Position numbers and translations under genes: made by a program. Positions 1 through 9,400 of a stretch of DNA of 39,458 nucleotides are shown piece by piece (position 1 is the first letter of the stretch; the number at the start of each line of letters is the position of its first letter). The stretch lies in the NCBI GenBank assembly GCA_012295275.1, contig CM022679.1, positions 31,667,447-31,706,904 of the forward strand, in the 5' to 3' direction. Source of the DNA: Chrysomallon squamiferum. Its lineage: Eukaryota > Mollusca > Gastropoda > Neomphalida > Peltospiridae. The notes beneath the pieces were generated by a model. The model searched no databases. It saw only the letters and a list, made by a program, of their open reading frames with translations, and was not told the DNA's origin.

Positions 1-60
<60 letters not shown>

Positions 61-97
61 GTCTGTCTCTCTGTATATATATATATATATATATATA

Positions 98-130
<33 letters not shown>

Positions 131-144
131 ATATATTGTTCTTG

Positions 145-182
<38 letters not shown>

Positions 183-183
183 T
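1..183. repeat. Compound microsatellite (CT, TA, TCTA, AT, ATT)
   Basis: Five simple repeats follow each other almost without a break. CT/GTCT runs from 1 to about 73, TA from 74 to 98, CTCT and TCTA from 99 to 120, AT from 121 to 136, and ATT from 147 to 183. The ATT tract runs straight into the splice acceptor of the VWA exon and supplies part of its T-rich context. The window starts inside the CT tract, so its full length is unknown. These tracts are slippage-prone and would be length-polymorphic. Confidence 0.97.
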
Positions 184-191
184 CCACACAG
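170..191 (+). promoter_or_regulatory. Putative 3' splice acceptor of the VWA exon
   Basis: T-rich sequence ends in TTTCCACACAG, with the AG at 190-191. The reading frame that is open immediately after it (from 192) encodes the start of a VWA domain with no stop, and before it the sequence is a pure ATT microsatellite. That change from repeat to recognisable protein places the exon boundary here. The polypyrimidine tract is interrupted by the A of each ATT unit, so the site is only moderately strong. Confidence 0.6.
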
Positions 192-539
192 ACTTGTAAG
201 ACAAATTTAGATTTAGTGTTTATTGTTGATACGTCGGGAAGTATTGGTGCGGACAACTTTATACGTGTTCAAAACTTTCTCGTTCACGTTGTCCGAGGCC
301 TCGACATCAGCGCCAACGACACCAGAGTAGCTACCGTCAGCTTCAGCAGTTCCCCGTATGTAGACTTCGACCTTTCAAAGTACAGCAACGTCAACGGTGT
401 TGTCAATGGAATTAATAACGTGTACTACGACGGGGCAGGTACTAATACAGACGCAGCAATCAAAATGGTGGCTAATGAAATATTCGCAGAGAATCACGGA
501 AAATTGAAAAAACTCGAAAAAAGTTGCCCGGACGTTTAA
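192..539 (+). CDS. Partial von Willebrand factor type A (VWA) domain exon, truncated
   Basis: The frame opened at 192 gives about 115 residues beginning TCKTNLDLVFIVDTSGSIG. This is the first beta strand of a VWA (integrin I-like) domain with the metal-ion-dependent adhesion motif DTSGS at residues 13-17. It is preceded by the cysteine typical of extracellular VWA modules. A second MIDAS threonine is likely in GTNTDAAI. This layout is usual in matrilin, collagen VI/XII and related matrix or secreted proteins, where VWA binds protein ligands through a bound divalent cation. A full domain is roughly 160-190 residues. Here it ends after the third helix (VANEIFAENHG), lacking the later strand with the third MIDAS aspartate. 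The stop at 537-539 lies in sequence resembling the downstream 46-bp minisatellite, and I see no good GTAAGT-like donor before it. It has no ATG and must be an internal exon. It may be a broken gene copy, a terminal exon, or an exon damaged by a sequence error. The VWA call is firm; intact function is doubtful. Confidence 0.8.
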   Translation, partial: TCKTNLDLVFIVDTSGSIGADNFIRVQNFLVHVVRGLDISANDTRVATVSFSSSPYVDFDLSKYSNVNGVVNGINNVYYDGAGTNTDAAIKMVANEIFAENHGKLKKLEKSCPDV

Positions 540-800
540 ATAATTTACTTAAATGGAGTTATCCGTCTCAGACCGTAAATTTTTAATAATTTCCTTATAT
601 GGAGTTATCTCTCTTTGACCGTACATTTTTAATAATTTCCTTAAATGGAGTTATCCCTCTTAGACCGTACATTTTTAATAATTTCCTTAAATGGAGTTAT
701 CTCTCTTGGACCGTTGGATACAAAATATTTTCTTAATTAGAATTACCTCCCTTACATTGTAAAATGTATTAATTTCTCTAAGTGGAGATGTCTCCCATGC
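528..800. repeat. 46-bp minisatellite, about five to six copies
   Basis: The motif GGAGTTATC recurs at 555, 601, 647 and 693, exactly 46 bp apart. Between copies lies a shared block with GACCGTA and TTTTTAATAATTTCC. Two degenerate copies follow, near 739 (AGAATTACCTCCCTT) and 784 (GGAGATGTCTCCC). A partial copy precedes the first full one: CGGACGTTTAAATAATTTAC at 528-547 resembles the end of a unit and overlaps the last codons of the VWA frame. The GGAGTTATCTCCCTT-like core reminds me of motifs common in molluscan non-coding DNA, from memory and unverified. It could be the internal repeat of a small non-autonomous transposon. Confidence 0.9.
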
Positions 801-1449
801 GTCGCAACAATCATATAGAGTGGAACAGAACAACACTGTGCAGAATCTTGTAACATTGCAAATTTATTAAAAAAAGAATAACACGAACAGAGAATAGATC
901 TTAATAACGTATGATGTCTCCTGATTTCGTCATCGTTTGTACCACCAGTAGGTCAATACGAGTGAATTTTTTCGCACTTTGGAACTGCTGTGAAAATATG
1001 TCGGTCATAACAAGTTAGTCGTTGTCGAATAGTCTGGTCTAAATTGAGAAAGAAAGAGACCAACGCGAAGCTGAGAAGGATTATAACTAATATGAGTAGA
1101 CAGTAAACGAATGTCTCGTGAAAGTTCCAAGTGGACTTTCTGAGGATACACGTAGCTGATTGAACGTGGTTTGTGCACCGTACGTCGACAGCGTTCTTTT
1201 CGTTCTTCTTCACGCCTAGTCAACCTTCATTCATCTGGAAAGAAGAAACGAAACGTCTTTTAAAAAGAGGATAGGCGAGTCCCATTCACGTGGTTTTTGA
1301 CATCAGAGATCGTGCTTGCGTCCGTCAACATGACATCGGAACAGTTATTGGCTAACATGATGAAATAAATTTGTTTTGGTTGTATGATGATGGTAATTAC
1401 GATGTATTTCACATGATAAAATGATGGTAAGATCTCACAGAAATAAAAT
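801..1449. other. Non-coding spacer, no gene recognised
   Basis: This is AT-rich unique sequence. The longest open frames are on the minus strand (953-1213 and 1005-1223). They start with GTG and TTG rather than ATG, overlap each other, and match nothing I recognise, although one would encode a hydrophobic stretch (FVYCLLILVIILLSFALVSF). A good minus-strand acceptor-like sequence (pyrimidine tract ending TTTCCAG at about 1239) is followed by stops in all three frames, so it does not open a coding exon. I see no RNA gene, terminal inverted repeats or promoter I could defend. Confidence 0.6.
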
Positions 1450-1450
1450 G

Positions 1451-1533
1451 CATTATTATTATTATCATTATTATTATTAAAAAACATTATTATTATTTTT
1501 ATCATCATCATCATTAATTTATTTATTTATTTT
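1451..1533. repeat. ATT / ATC / TTTA microsatellites
   Basis: ATT units fill 1452-1478 and 1486-1500, ATC units 1501-1515, and ATTT units about 1516-1533, with one A-rich interruption. On the minus strand this reads as poly-Asn/Asp/Met codons, a low-complexity artefact rather than a protein. Confidence 0.95.
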
Positions 1534-1580
1534 GTTTCTAAATATATTTTTTGTAAAACAATATAACTAAGTAAATGTAA

Positions 1581-1611
1581 GAAAGAAAGAAAGAAAGAAG
1601 AAAAGAAGAAA
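1581..1611. repeat. GAAA/GAAG purine microsatellite
   Basis: Four to five GAAA units are followed by GAAGAAAAGAAGAAAC, giving an almost pure purine tract of about 31 bases on the + strand. It is a simple repeat with no other assignable role. Confidence 0.9.
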
Positions 1612-1693
1612 CAGATAGAGAAACAAAACTATATTGATTAATATTCTACTTTTCTAAATATCTGTAATACTAAATAATTTTGAATTACTGATT

Positions 1694-1743
1694 ATGTATA
1701 TATGTATATTATTTTTGTGTTTGTTTGTGTGTCTTTGTGTGAG
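1694..1743. repeat. AT- and TG-rich low-complexity tract
   Basis: TATATATGTATATTATTT is followed by GTGTTTGTTTGTGTGTCTTTGTGTG, an imperfect purine-pyrimidine alternating stretch. It is the only TG-rich tract in the window and is too degenerate to be called one clean microsatellite. Confidence 0.7.
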
Positions 1744-1828
1744 CGTTATATAAGAATTACGTGGATATTTTTTCTTGTTCTTTTTTATTCATGTTTTATC
1801 CTCCCAACCATGATTCATAATCAGTTCG

Positions 1829-1858
1829 TCCATTAATCATCCATCGATCCATTCATTA
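1829..1858. repeat. Degenerate ATCC/ATTC tetranucleotide repeat
   Basis: CCATTAATCATCCATCGATCCATTCATT is an imperfect tetranucleotide run. It lies just upstream of the possible exon at 1872-2044 and has no other recognisable role. Confidence 0.7.
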
Positions 1859-1871
1859 GTTATGTTCTCAA

Positions 1872-2044
1872 ATGTTTTCATTCTTCATTCTTCCATTCAT
1901 TATTTCTATCGTTGCAGTTCACCCTGTACTCGTGGATTCTTCAAAACAAAATAATTTTGTCGTGGCTCATCTAGGACAAACAGTCTCCTTAAACAAAAGA
2001 GTTTTCTCCTGTTCCAACAATGTCTGTGAACAAAAAGGGAAATG
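1872..2044 (+). CDS. Possible exon of unknown product, cut by the assembly gap
   Basis: An ATG at 1872 opens a frame that stays open to the gap at 2045, about 57 residues. Two readings are possible. In the first, it is a 5' exon: residues 2-16 (FSFFILPFIISIVAV) are strongly hydrophobic and could be a signal peptide with cleavage before or within VLVDSS, giving a secreted or membrane protein. In the second, the pyrimidine-rich TTTCTATCGTTGCAG ending at 1917 is a 3' splice acceptor, and the true exon begins at 1918 in the same frame with HPVLVDSSKQNNFVVAHLGQ. The visible part has two cysteines close together (FSCSNNVCEQ), as in small extracellular disulfide modules, but I cannot assign a family. 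I slightly prefer the splice-acceptor reading because the upstream codons are largely pyrimidine tract. The 3' end is lost in the N run. It may or may not belong to the same gene as the VWA fragment. Confidence 0.4.
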
Positions 2045-2244
2045 NNNNNNNNNNNNNNNNNNNNNNNNNNNNNNNNNNNNNNNNNNNNNNNNNNNNNNNN
2101 NNNNNNNNNNNNNNNNNNNNNNNNNNNNNNNNNNNNNNNNNNNNNNNNNNNNNNNNNNNNNNNNNNNNNNNNNNNNNNNNNNNNNNNNNNNNNNNNNNNN
2201 NNNNNNNNNNNNNNNNNNNNNNNNNNNNNNNNNNNNNNNNNNNN
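2045..2244. other. Assembly gap of exactly 200 N
   Basis: An exact run of 200 unknown bases is typical of a scaffolding join of unknown true size. Unique sequence lies on the left and satellite begins at the first base on the right. The adjacency and relative orientation of the VWA/exon region and the satellite therefore rest on scaffolding alone. Confidence 0.97.
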
Positions 2245-4320
2245 CTTACTTCTTACTTAGGTAATTATTTACGTACGTACTTACTTTCTTTCTTACTTAG
2301 GTAATTATTTACGTACTTAATTACATTATCACTTACTTAGGTAATTAAGGACGTACTTAGTTCCTTTCTTGCTTACTTAGCTAATTATACACATAGTGAC
2401 TTATATTATTTCCTACTTAAGTAGTTATTTACGTATCTACCAGGTTACTTCTTTACTTAGGTAATTATTTACGTACTTTCTTACTTTGATTCTTACTTAG
2501 GTAATTATTTACGTACTTATTTACTTTCTCTGTTTCTCAGGTAATTACTAATGTGCTTACTTACATTCTTACTTGCATAGGCAATGTTTTACATACTCAC
2601 TGGCCTTCTTCCTTACTTAGGTAACTATTTCCGAAGTTATCATATTTCTTGCTTAGTTAGCAAAGTACTTATGTACTTACTTGCTTTAATGCTTACTTAG
2701 GTAATGATTTACGAAATTACCAGGTTCTTTGCTTAGTTAGCTAATTACTTATGTACTTACTTGCTTTCTTTCTTAGTTAGATAATTGTTAACGTACATAA
2801 TTACATTCTCACTTTCTAACGTAATTATTGTCGTTCTTACTTCCTTTCTTGCTTACTTAGGTAATTACAGACGTACTTACTTACATTCTATCTTACTTAG
2901 GTAATTATTTACGTACCTGCCAGCTTACTTCCTTACTTAGGTAATTATTTACGTACTTACTTACTTTCTTTCTTACTTAGGTAATTATTTACGTACTTAT
3001 TTACTTTTTGTCTTTCTTAGGTAATTACTAATGTACTTCCTTACGTTCTTAGTTGGTTAGGTAATTATTTACGTACTTAATTACATTATCACTTACTTAG
3101 GTAATTAAGGACGTACTTACTTCCTTTCTTGCTTACTTAGGTAATTATTTACGTATCTGCCAGCTTACTTCGTTACTTAGGTAATTATTTACGTACTTAC
3201 TTACTTTCTTTCTTACTTAGGTAATTATTTACGTACTTATTTACTTTCTGTCTTTCTTAGGTAATTACTAATGTACTTCCTTACATTCTTAGTTACTTAG
3301 GTAATTATTTACGTACTTAATTACATAATCACTTACTTAGGTAATTAAGGACGTACTTACTTCCTTTCTTGCTTACTTAGGTAATTATACACATAGTTAC
3401 TTATATTCTTTCCTACTTAAGTAGTTAATTACGTATCTACTAGCTTACTTGCTTACTTAGGTAATTATTTACGTACATACTTTCTTTCTTACTTAGGTAA
3501 TTATTTACGTACTTATTTTCTTTCCCTCTTTCTTAGGTAATTAGTAATGTAGTTATTTACATTCTTAATTGCTGAGGTAACTATTGATGTACTTCGTTGC
3601 TTTCTTTTTTAGTTAGGTGATTATACACAGGTTCTTTGCTTAGTTAGCTAATTACTTATGTACTTAATTGCTTTCTTTCTTAGTTAGATAATTGTTAACG
3701 TACATAATTACATTCCCACTTTCTAACGTAATTATTGTCGTTCTTACTTGCTTTCTTGCTTACTTAGGTAATTACAGACGTAGTTACTTACATTCTATCT
3801 TACTTAGGTAATTATTTACGTACCTGCCAGCTTACTTCCTTACTTAGGTAATTACTTACGTACTTACTTTGTTTCGTATTTAGGTAATTATTTACGTACT
3901 TATTTACTTTCTGTCTTTCTTAGGTAATTACTAATGTGCTTCCTTACGTTCTTAGTTGCTTAGGTAATTATTTACGTACTTAATTACATTATCACTTACT
4001 TAGGTAATTAAGGACGTACTTACTTCCTTTCTTGCTTACTTAGGTAATTATTTACGTACTTATTTACTTTCCGTCTTTCTTAGGTAATTAGTAATGTAGT
4101 TATTTACATTCTTACTTGCTGAGGTAACTATTGATGTACTACTTTGCTTTCTTTCTTAGGTGATTATACACACAATTACTGATATTATATCTTACTTACA
4201 TCCTTATTTAAGTAATTAGTAGAGTACTTGCTTACTTAGGTAATTATATACCTACTGACTTTCTTTCTTACTTACGGAATTATTTAGTATTTACATACTT
4301 TCTTTCTTTCTTGGGTAATT
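2245..4320. repeat. Left part of the array with irregular higher-order structure
   Basis: The HOR marker GCAATGTT appears at 2581 and next only at 4355, a spacing of 1,774 bp unlike the alternating ~715 and ~960-1000 bp further right. The 40-bp register is nevertheless exact for the first ~1.2 kb. Monomer types typical of the HOR are present but reordered. Several variants here are absent or rare further right, such as TCACTGGCC in place of TGACTGGCC at about 2597. This fits an older, less homogenised flank of the array. Confidence 0.7.
2901..3388. repeat. 240-bp (six-monomer) local tandem duplication
   Basis: The block starting GTAATTATTTACGTACCTGC at 2901 repeats from 3141 as GTAATTATTTACGTATCTGC, exactly 240 bp later. 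The match continues through the AATTACATTATCAC and AATTAAGGACG monomers to about 3388, with only scattered substitutions. Six monomers of 40 bp fit the offset exactly. Confidence 0.85.
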
Positions 4321-6439
4321 GCTAATGTGCTTACTTACATTCTTACTTGCATAGGCAATGTTCTACATACTGACTGGCCTTCTTGCTTACTTAGGTAACT
4401 ACTTACGAAGTTATCATATTTCTTGCTGAGTTAACAAAGTACTTATGTACTTACTTGCTTTCATGCTTAGTTAGGTAATGATTTACGAAATTACCAGGTT
4501 CTTTGCTTTGTTAGCTAATTACTTATGTACTTACTTGCTTTCTTTCTTAGTTAGATAATTGTTAACGTACATAATTACATTCTCACTTTCTAAGGTAATT
4601 ATTGTCGTTCTTACTTCCTTTCTTGCTTGCTTAGGTAATTACAGACGTACTTACTTACATTCTATCTTACTTAGGTAATTATTTACGTACTTACTTACTT
4701 TCTTTCTTAGTTAGGTAATTATTTACGCACTTATTTACTTTTTGTCTTTCTTAGGTAATTACTAATGTACTTCCTTACGTTCTTAGTTGCTTAGGTAATT
4801 ATTTATGTAAGTAATTACATTATCACATACTTAGGTAATTAAGGACGTACTTACTTCCTTTCTTGCTTACTTAAGTAATTATACACATAGTTACTTATAT
4901 TCTTTCCTACTTAAGAAGTTTTTTACGTATCTACTAGCTTACTTGCTTACTTAGGTAATTATTTACGTACCTACTTACTTTCTTTCTAACTTAGGTAATT
5001 ATTTACGTACTTATTTACGTACTTATTTACTTTCCCTCTTTCTTAGGTAATTAGTAATGTAGTTATTCACATTCTTACTTGCTGAGGTAACTGTTGATGT
5101 ACTTCGTTGCTTTCTTTCTTAGGTGATTATACACACAATTACTGATGTTATATCTTACTTACATACTTATTTAAGTAATTAGTAGAGTACTTGCTTACTT
5201 AGGTAATTATATACCTACTGACTTAAATTCTTTGAGACTTAGGGAATTATTTAGTATTTACATACTTTCTTTCTTTCTTAGGTAATTGCTAATGTGCTTA
5301 CTTACATTCTTACTTGCATAGGCAATGTTTTACATACTGACTGGCCTTCTTGCTTACTTAGGTAACCATTTACGAAGTTATCATGTTTCTTGCTTAGTTT
5401 GCAAAGTACTTATGTACTTACTTGCTTTCATGCTTACTTAGGTAATGATTTACGAAATTACCAGGTTCTTTGCTTAGTTAGCTAATTACTTATGTACTTA
5501 CTTGCTTTCTTTCTTACTTAGATAATTGTTAACGTACATAATTACATTCTCACTTTCTAACGTAATTATTGTCGTTCTTACTTCCTTTCTTGCTTACTTA
5601 GGTAATTACAGACGTACTTACTTACATTCAATCTTACTTAGGTAATTACTTACGTAGCTGCCAGCTTACTTCCTTACTTAGGTAATTATTTACGTACTTA
5701 CTTACTTTCTTTCTTACTTAGGTAATTGTTTACGTACTTATTTACTTTCCCTCTTTCTTAGGTAATTAGTAATGTAGTTATTCACATTCTTACTTGCTGA
5801 GGTAACTGTTGATGTACTTCGTTGCTTTCTTTCTTAGGTGATTATACACACAATTACTGATGTTATATCTTACTTACATACTTATTTAAGTAATTAGTAG
5901 AGTACTTGCTTACTTAGGTAATTATATACCTACTGACTTAAATTCTTTGAGACTTAGGGAATTATTTAGTATTTACATACTTTCTTTCTTTCTTAGGTAA
6001 TTGCTAATGTGCTTACTTACATTCTTACTTGCATAGGCAATGTTTTACATACTGACTGGCCTTCTTGCTTACTTAAGTAACTATTTACGAAGTTATCATC
6101 TTTCTTGCTTAGTTAGCAAAGTACTTATGTACTTACTTGCTTTCATGCTTACTTAGTTAACGATTTACGAAATTACCAGGTTCTTTGCTTAGCTAATTAC
6201 TTATGTACTTACTTGCTTTCTTTCTTAGTTAGATAATTTTTAACGTACATAATTACATTCTCACTTTCTAACGTAATTATTGTCGTTCTTACTTCCTTTC
6301 TTGCTTACTTAGGTAATTACAGACGTACTTACTTACATTCTATCTTACTTACGTAATTATTTACGTACCTGCCAGCTTACTTCCTTACTTAGGTAATTAT
6401 TTAAGAAGTTACTTACTTTCTTTCTTACTTAGGTAATTA

Positions 6440-9400
6440 TTTACGTACTTATTTACTTTCTTTCTTTCTTAGGTAATTACTAATGTACTTCCTTACGTTC
6501 TTAGTTGCTTAGGTAATTATTTACGTACTTAATTACATTATCACTTACTTAGGTAATTAAGGACGTACTCACTTCGTTTCTTGCTTACTTAGGTAATTAT
6601 ACACATATTTACTTATATTCTTTCCTTTTTAAGTAGTTATTTACGTATCTACTAGCTTACTTGCTTACTTAGGTAATTATTTACGTACTTACTTACTTTC
6701 TTTCTTACTTAGGTAATTATTTACGTACTTATTTACTTCCCCTCTTTCTTAGGTAATTAGTAATGTAGTTATTTACATTCTTAATTGCTGAGGTAACTAT
6801 TGATGTACTTCGTTGCTTTCTTTCTTAGTTAGGTGATTATACACATAATTACTGATATTATATCTTACTTACATACTTATTTTAGTAATTAGTAGAGTAC
6901 TTGATTAGTTATGTAATTATATACCTACTGACTTACTTTCTTTCTTAGTTAGGGAATTATTTAGTATTTACATACATTCTTTCTTTCTTAGGTAATTGCT
7001 AATGTGCTTACTTACATTCTTACTTGCATAGGCAATGTTTTACATACTGACAGGCCTTCTTGCTTACTTAGGTAACCATTTACGAAGTTATCATGTTTCT
7101 TGCTTAGTTAGCAAAGTACTTATGTACTTACTTGCTTTCATGCTTACTTAGGTAATGATTTACGAAATTACCAGGTTCTTTGCTTAGTTAGCTAATTACT
7201 TATGTACTTACTTGCTTTCTTTCTTAGTTAGATAATTGTTAACGTACATAATTACATTCTCACTTTCTAACGTAATTATTGTCGTTCTTACTTCCTTTCT
7301 TCCTTACTTAGGTGATTACAGACATACTTACTTACATTCAATCTTACTTAGGTAATTACTTACGTAGCTGCCACCTTACTTCCTTACTTAGGTAATTATT
7401 TACGTACTTACTTACTTTCTTTCTTACTTAGGTAATTGTTTACGTACTTATTTACTTTCCCTCTTTCTTAGGTAATTAATAATGTAGTTATTTACATTCT
7501 TACTTGCTGAGGTAACTATTGATGTACTTCGTTGCTTTCTTTCTTAGGTGATTATACACACAATTACTGATGTTATATCTTACTTACATACTTATTTAAG
7601 TAATTAGTAGAGTACTTGCTTACTTAGGTAATTATATACCTACTGACTTAAATTCTTTGTTACTTAGGGAATTATTTAGTATTTACATACTTTCTTTCTT
7701 TCTTAGGTAATTGCTAATGTGCTTACTTACATTCTTACTTGCATAGGCAATGTTTTACATACTGACTGGCCTTCTTGCTTACTTAGGTAACCATTTACGA
7801 AGTTATCATGTTTCTTGCTTAGTTAGCAAAGTACTTATGTACTTACTTGCTTTCATGCTTACTTAGGTAATGATTTACGAAATTACCAGGTTCTTTGCTT
7901 AGTTAGCTAATTACTTATGTACTTACTTGCTTTCTTTCTTAGTTAGATAATTGTTAACGTACATAATTACATTCTCACTTTCTAACGTAATTATTGTCGT
8001 TCTTACTCCCTTTCTTGCTTACTTAGGTAATTATATACCTACTGACTTAAATTCTTTGTGACTTAGGGAATTATTTAGTATTTACATACTTTCTTTGTTT
8101 TGTTACGAAATTGCTAATGTGCTTACTTACATTCTTACTTGCATAGGCAATGTTTTACATACTGACTGGCCTTCTTGCTTACTTAGGTAACTATTTACGA
8201 AGTTATCATCTTTCTTGCTTAGTTAGCAAAGTACTTATGTACTTACTTGCTTTCATGCTTACTTAGTTAACGATTTACGAAATTACCAGGTTCTTTGCTT
8301 AGCTAATTACTTATGTACTTACTTGCTTTCTTTCTTAGTTAGATAATTTTTAACGTACATAATTACATTCTCACTTTCTAACGTAATTATTGTCGTTCTT
8401 ACTTCCTGTCTTGCTTACTTAGGTAATTACAGACGTACTTACTTACATTCTTACTTACGTAATTATTTACGTACCTGCCAGCTTACTTCCTTACTTAGGT
8501 AATTATTTAAGAAGTTACTTACTTTCTTTCTTACTTAGGTAATTATTTACGTACTTATTTACTTTCTTTCTTTCTTAGGTAATTACTAATGTACTTCCTT
8601 ACGTTCTTAGTTGCTTAGGTAATTATTTACGTACTTAATTACATTATCACTTACTTAGGTAATTAAGGACGTACTTACTTCGTTTGTTACTTACTTATGT
8701 AATTATACACATATTTACTTATATTCTTTCCTTTTTAAGTAGTTATTTACGTATCTACTAGCTTACTTGCTTACTTAGGTAATTATTTACGTACTTACTT
8801 ACTTTCTTTCTTACTTAGGTAATTATTTACGTACTTATTTACTTCCCCTCTTTCTTAGGTAATTAGTAATGTAGTTATTTACATTCTTAATTGCTGAGGT
8901 AACTATTGATGTACTTCGTTGCTTTCTTTCTTAGTTAGGTGATTATACACATAATTACTGATATTATATCTTACTTACATACTTATTTTAGTAATTAGTA
9001 GAGTACTTGATTAGTTATGTAATTATATACCTACTGACTTACTTTCTTTCTTAGTTAGGGAATTATTTAGTATTTACATACTTTCTTTCTTTCTTAGGTA
9101 ATTGCTAATGTGCTTACTTACATTCTTACTTGCATAGGCAATGTTTTACATACTGACTGGCCTTCTTGCTTACTTAGGTAACCATTTACGAAGTTATCAT
9201 GTTTCTTGCTTAGTTAGCAAAGTACTTATGTACTTACTTGCTTTCATGCTTACTTAGGTAATGATTTACGAAATTACCAGGTTCTTTGCTTAGTTAGCTA
9301 ATTACTTATGTACTTACTTGCTTTCTTTCTTACTTAGATAATTGTTAACGTACATAATTACATTCTCACTTTCTAACGTAATTATTGTCGTTCTTACTTC

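Noticed and set aside
953-1223. Two overlapping minus-strand open frames (86 and 72 codons), one with a transmembrane-like stretch
   Set aside because: They begin with GTG and TTG, have no ATG, overlap in different frames, match no family I know, and the good acceptor-like site upstream is followed by stops in all frames.
1260-1514. Minus-strand open frame with poly-Met and poly-Asn
   Set aside because: It is the translation of ATC/ATT microsatellites (MMMM, NNNN runs), a low-complexity artefact.
801-2044. tRNA, rRNA or small nuclear RNA genes
   Set aside because: No cloverleaf-like arms, A/B box pair or recognisable conserved RNA segment seen on either strand.
2020-2304. Open frames running through the gap
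   Set aside because: They are open only because N codons contain no stops; the sequence after 2244 is satellite.
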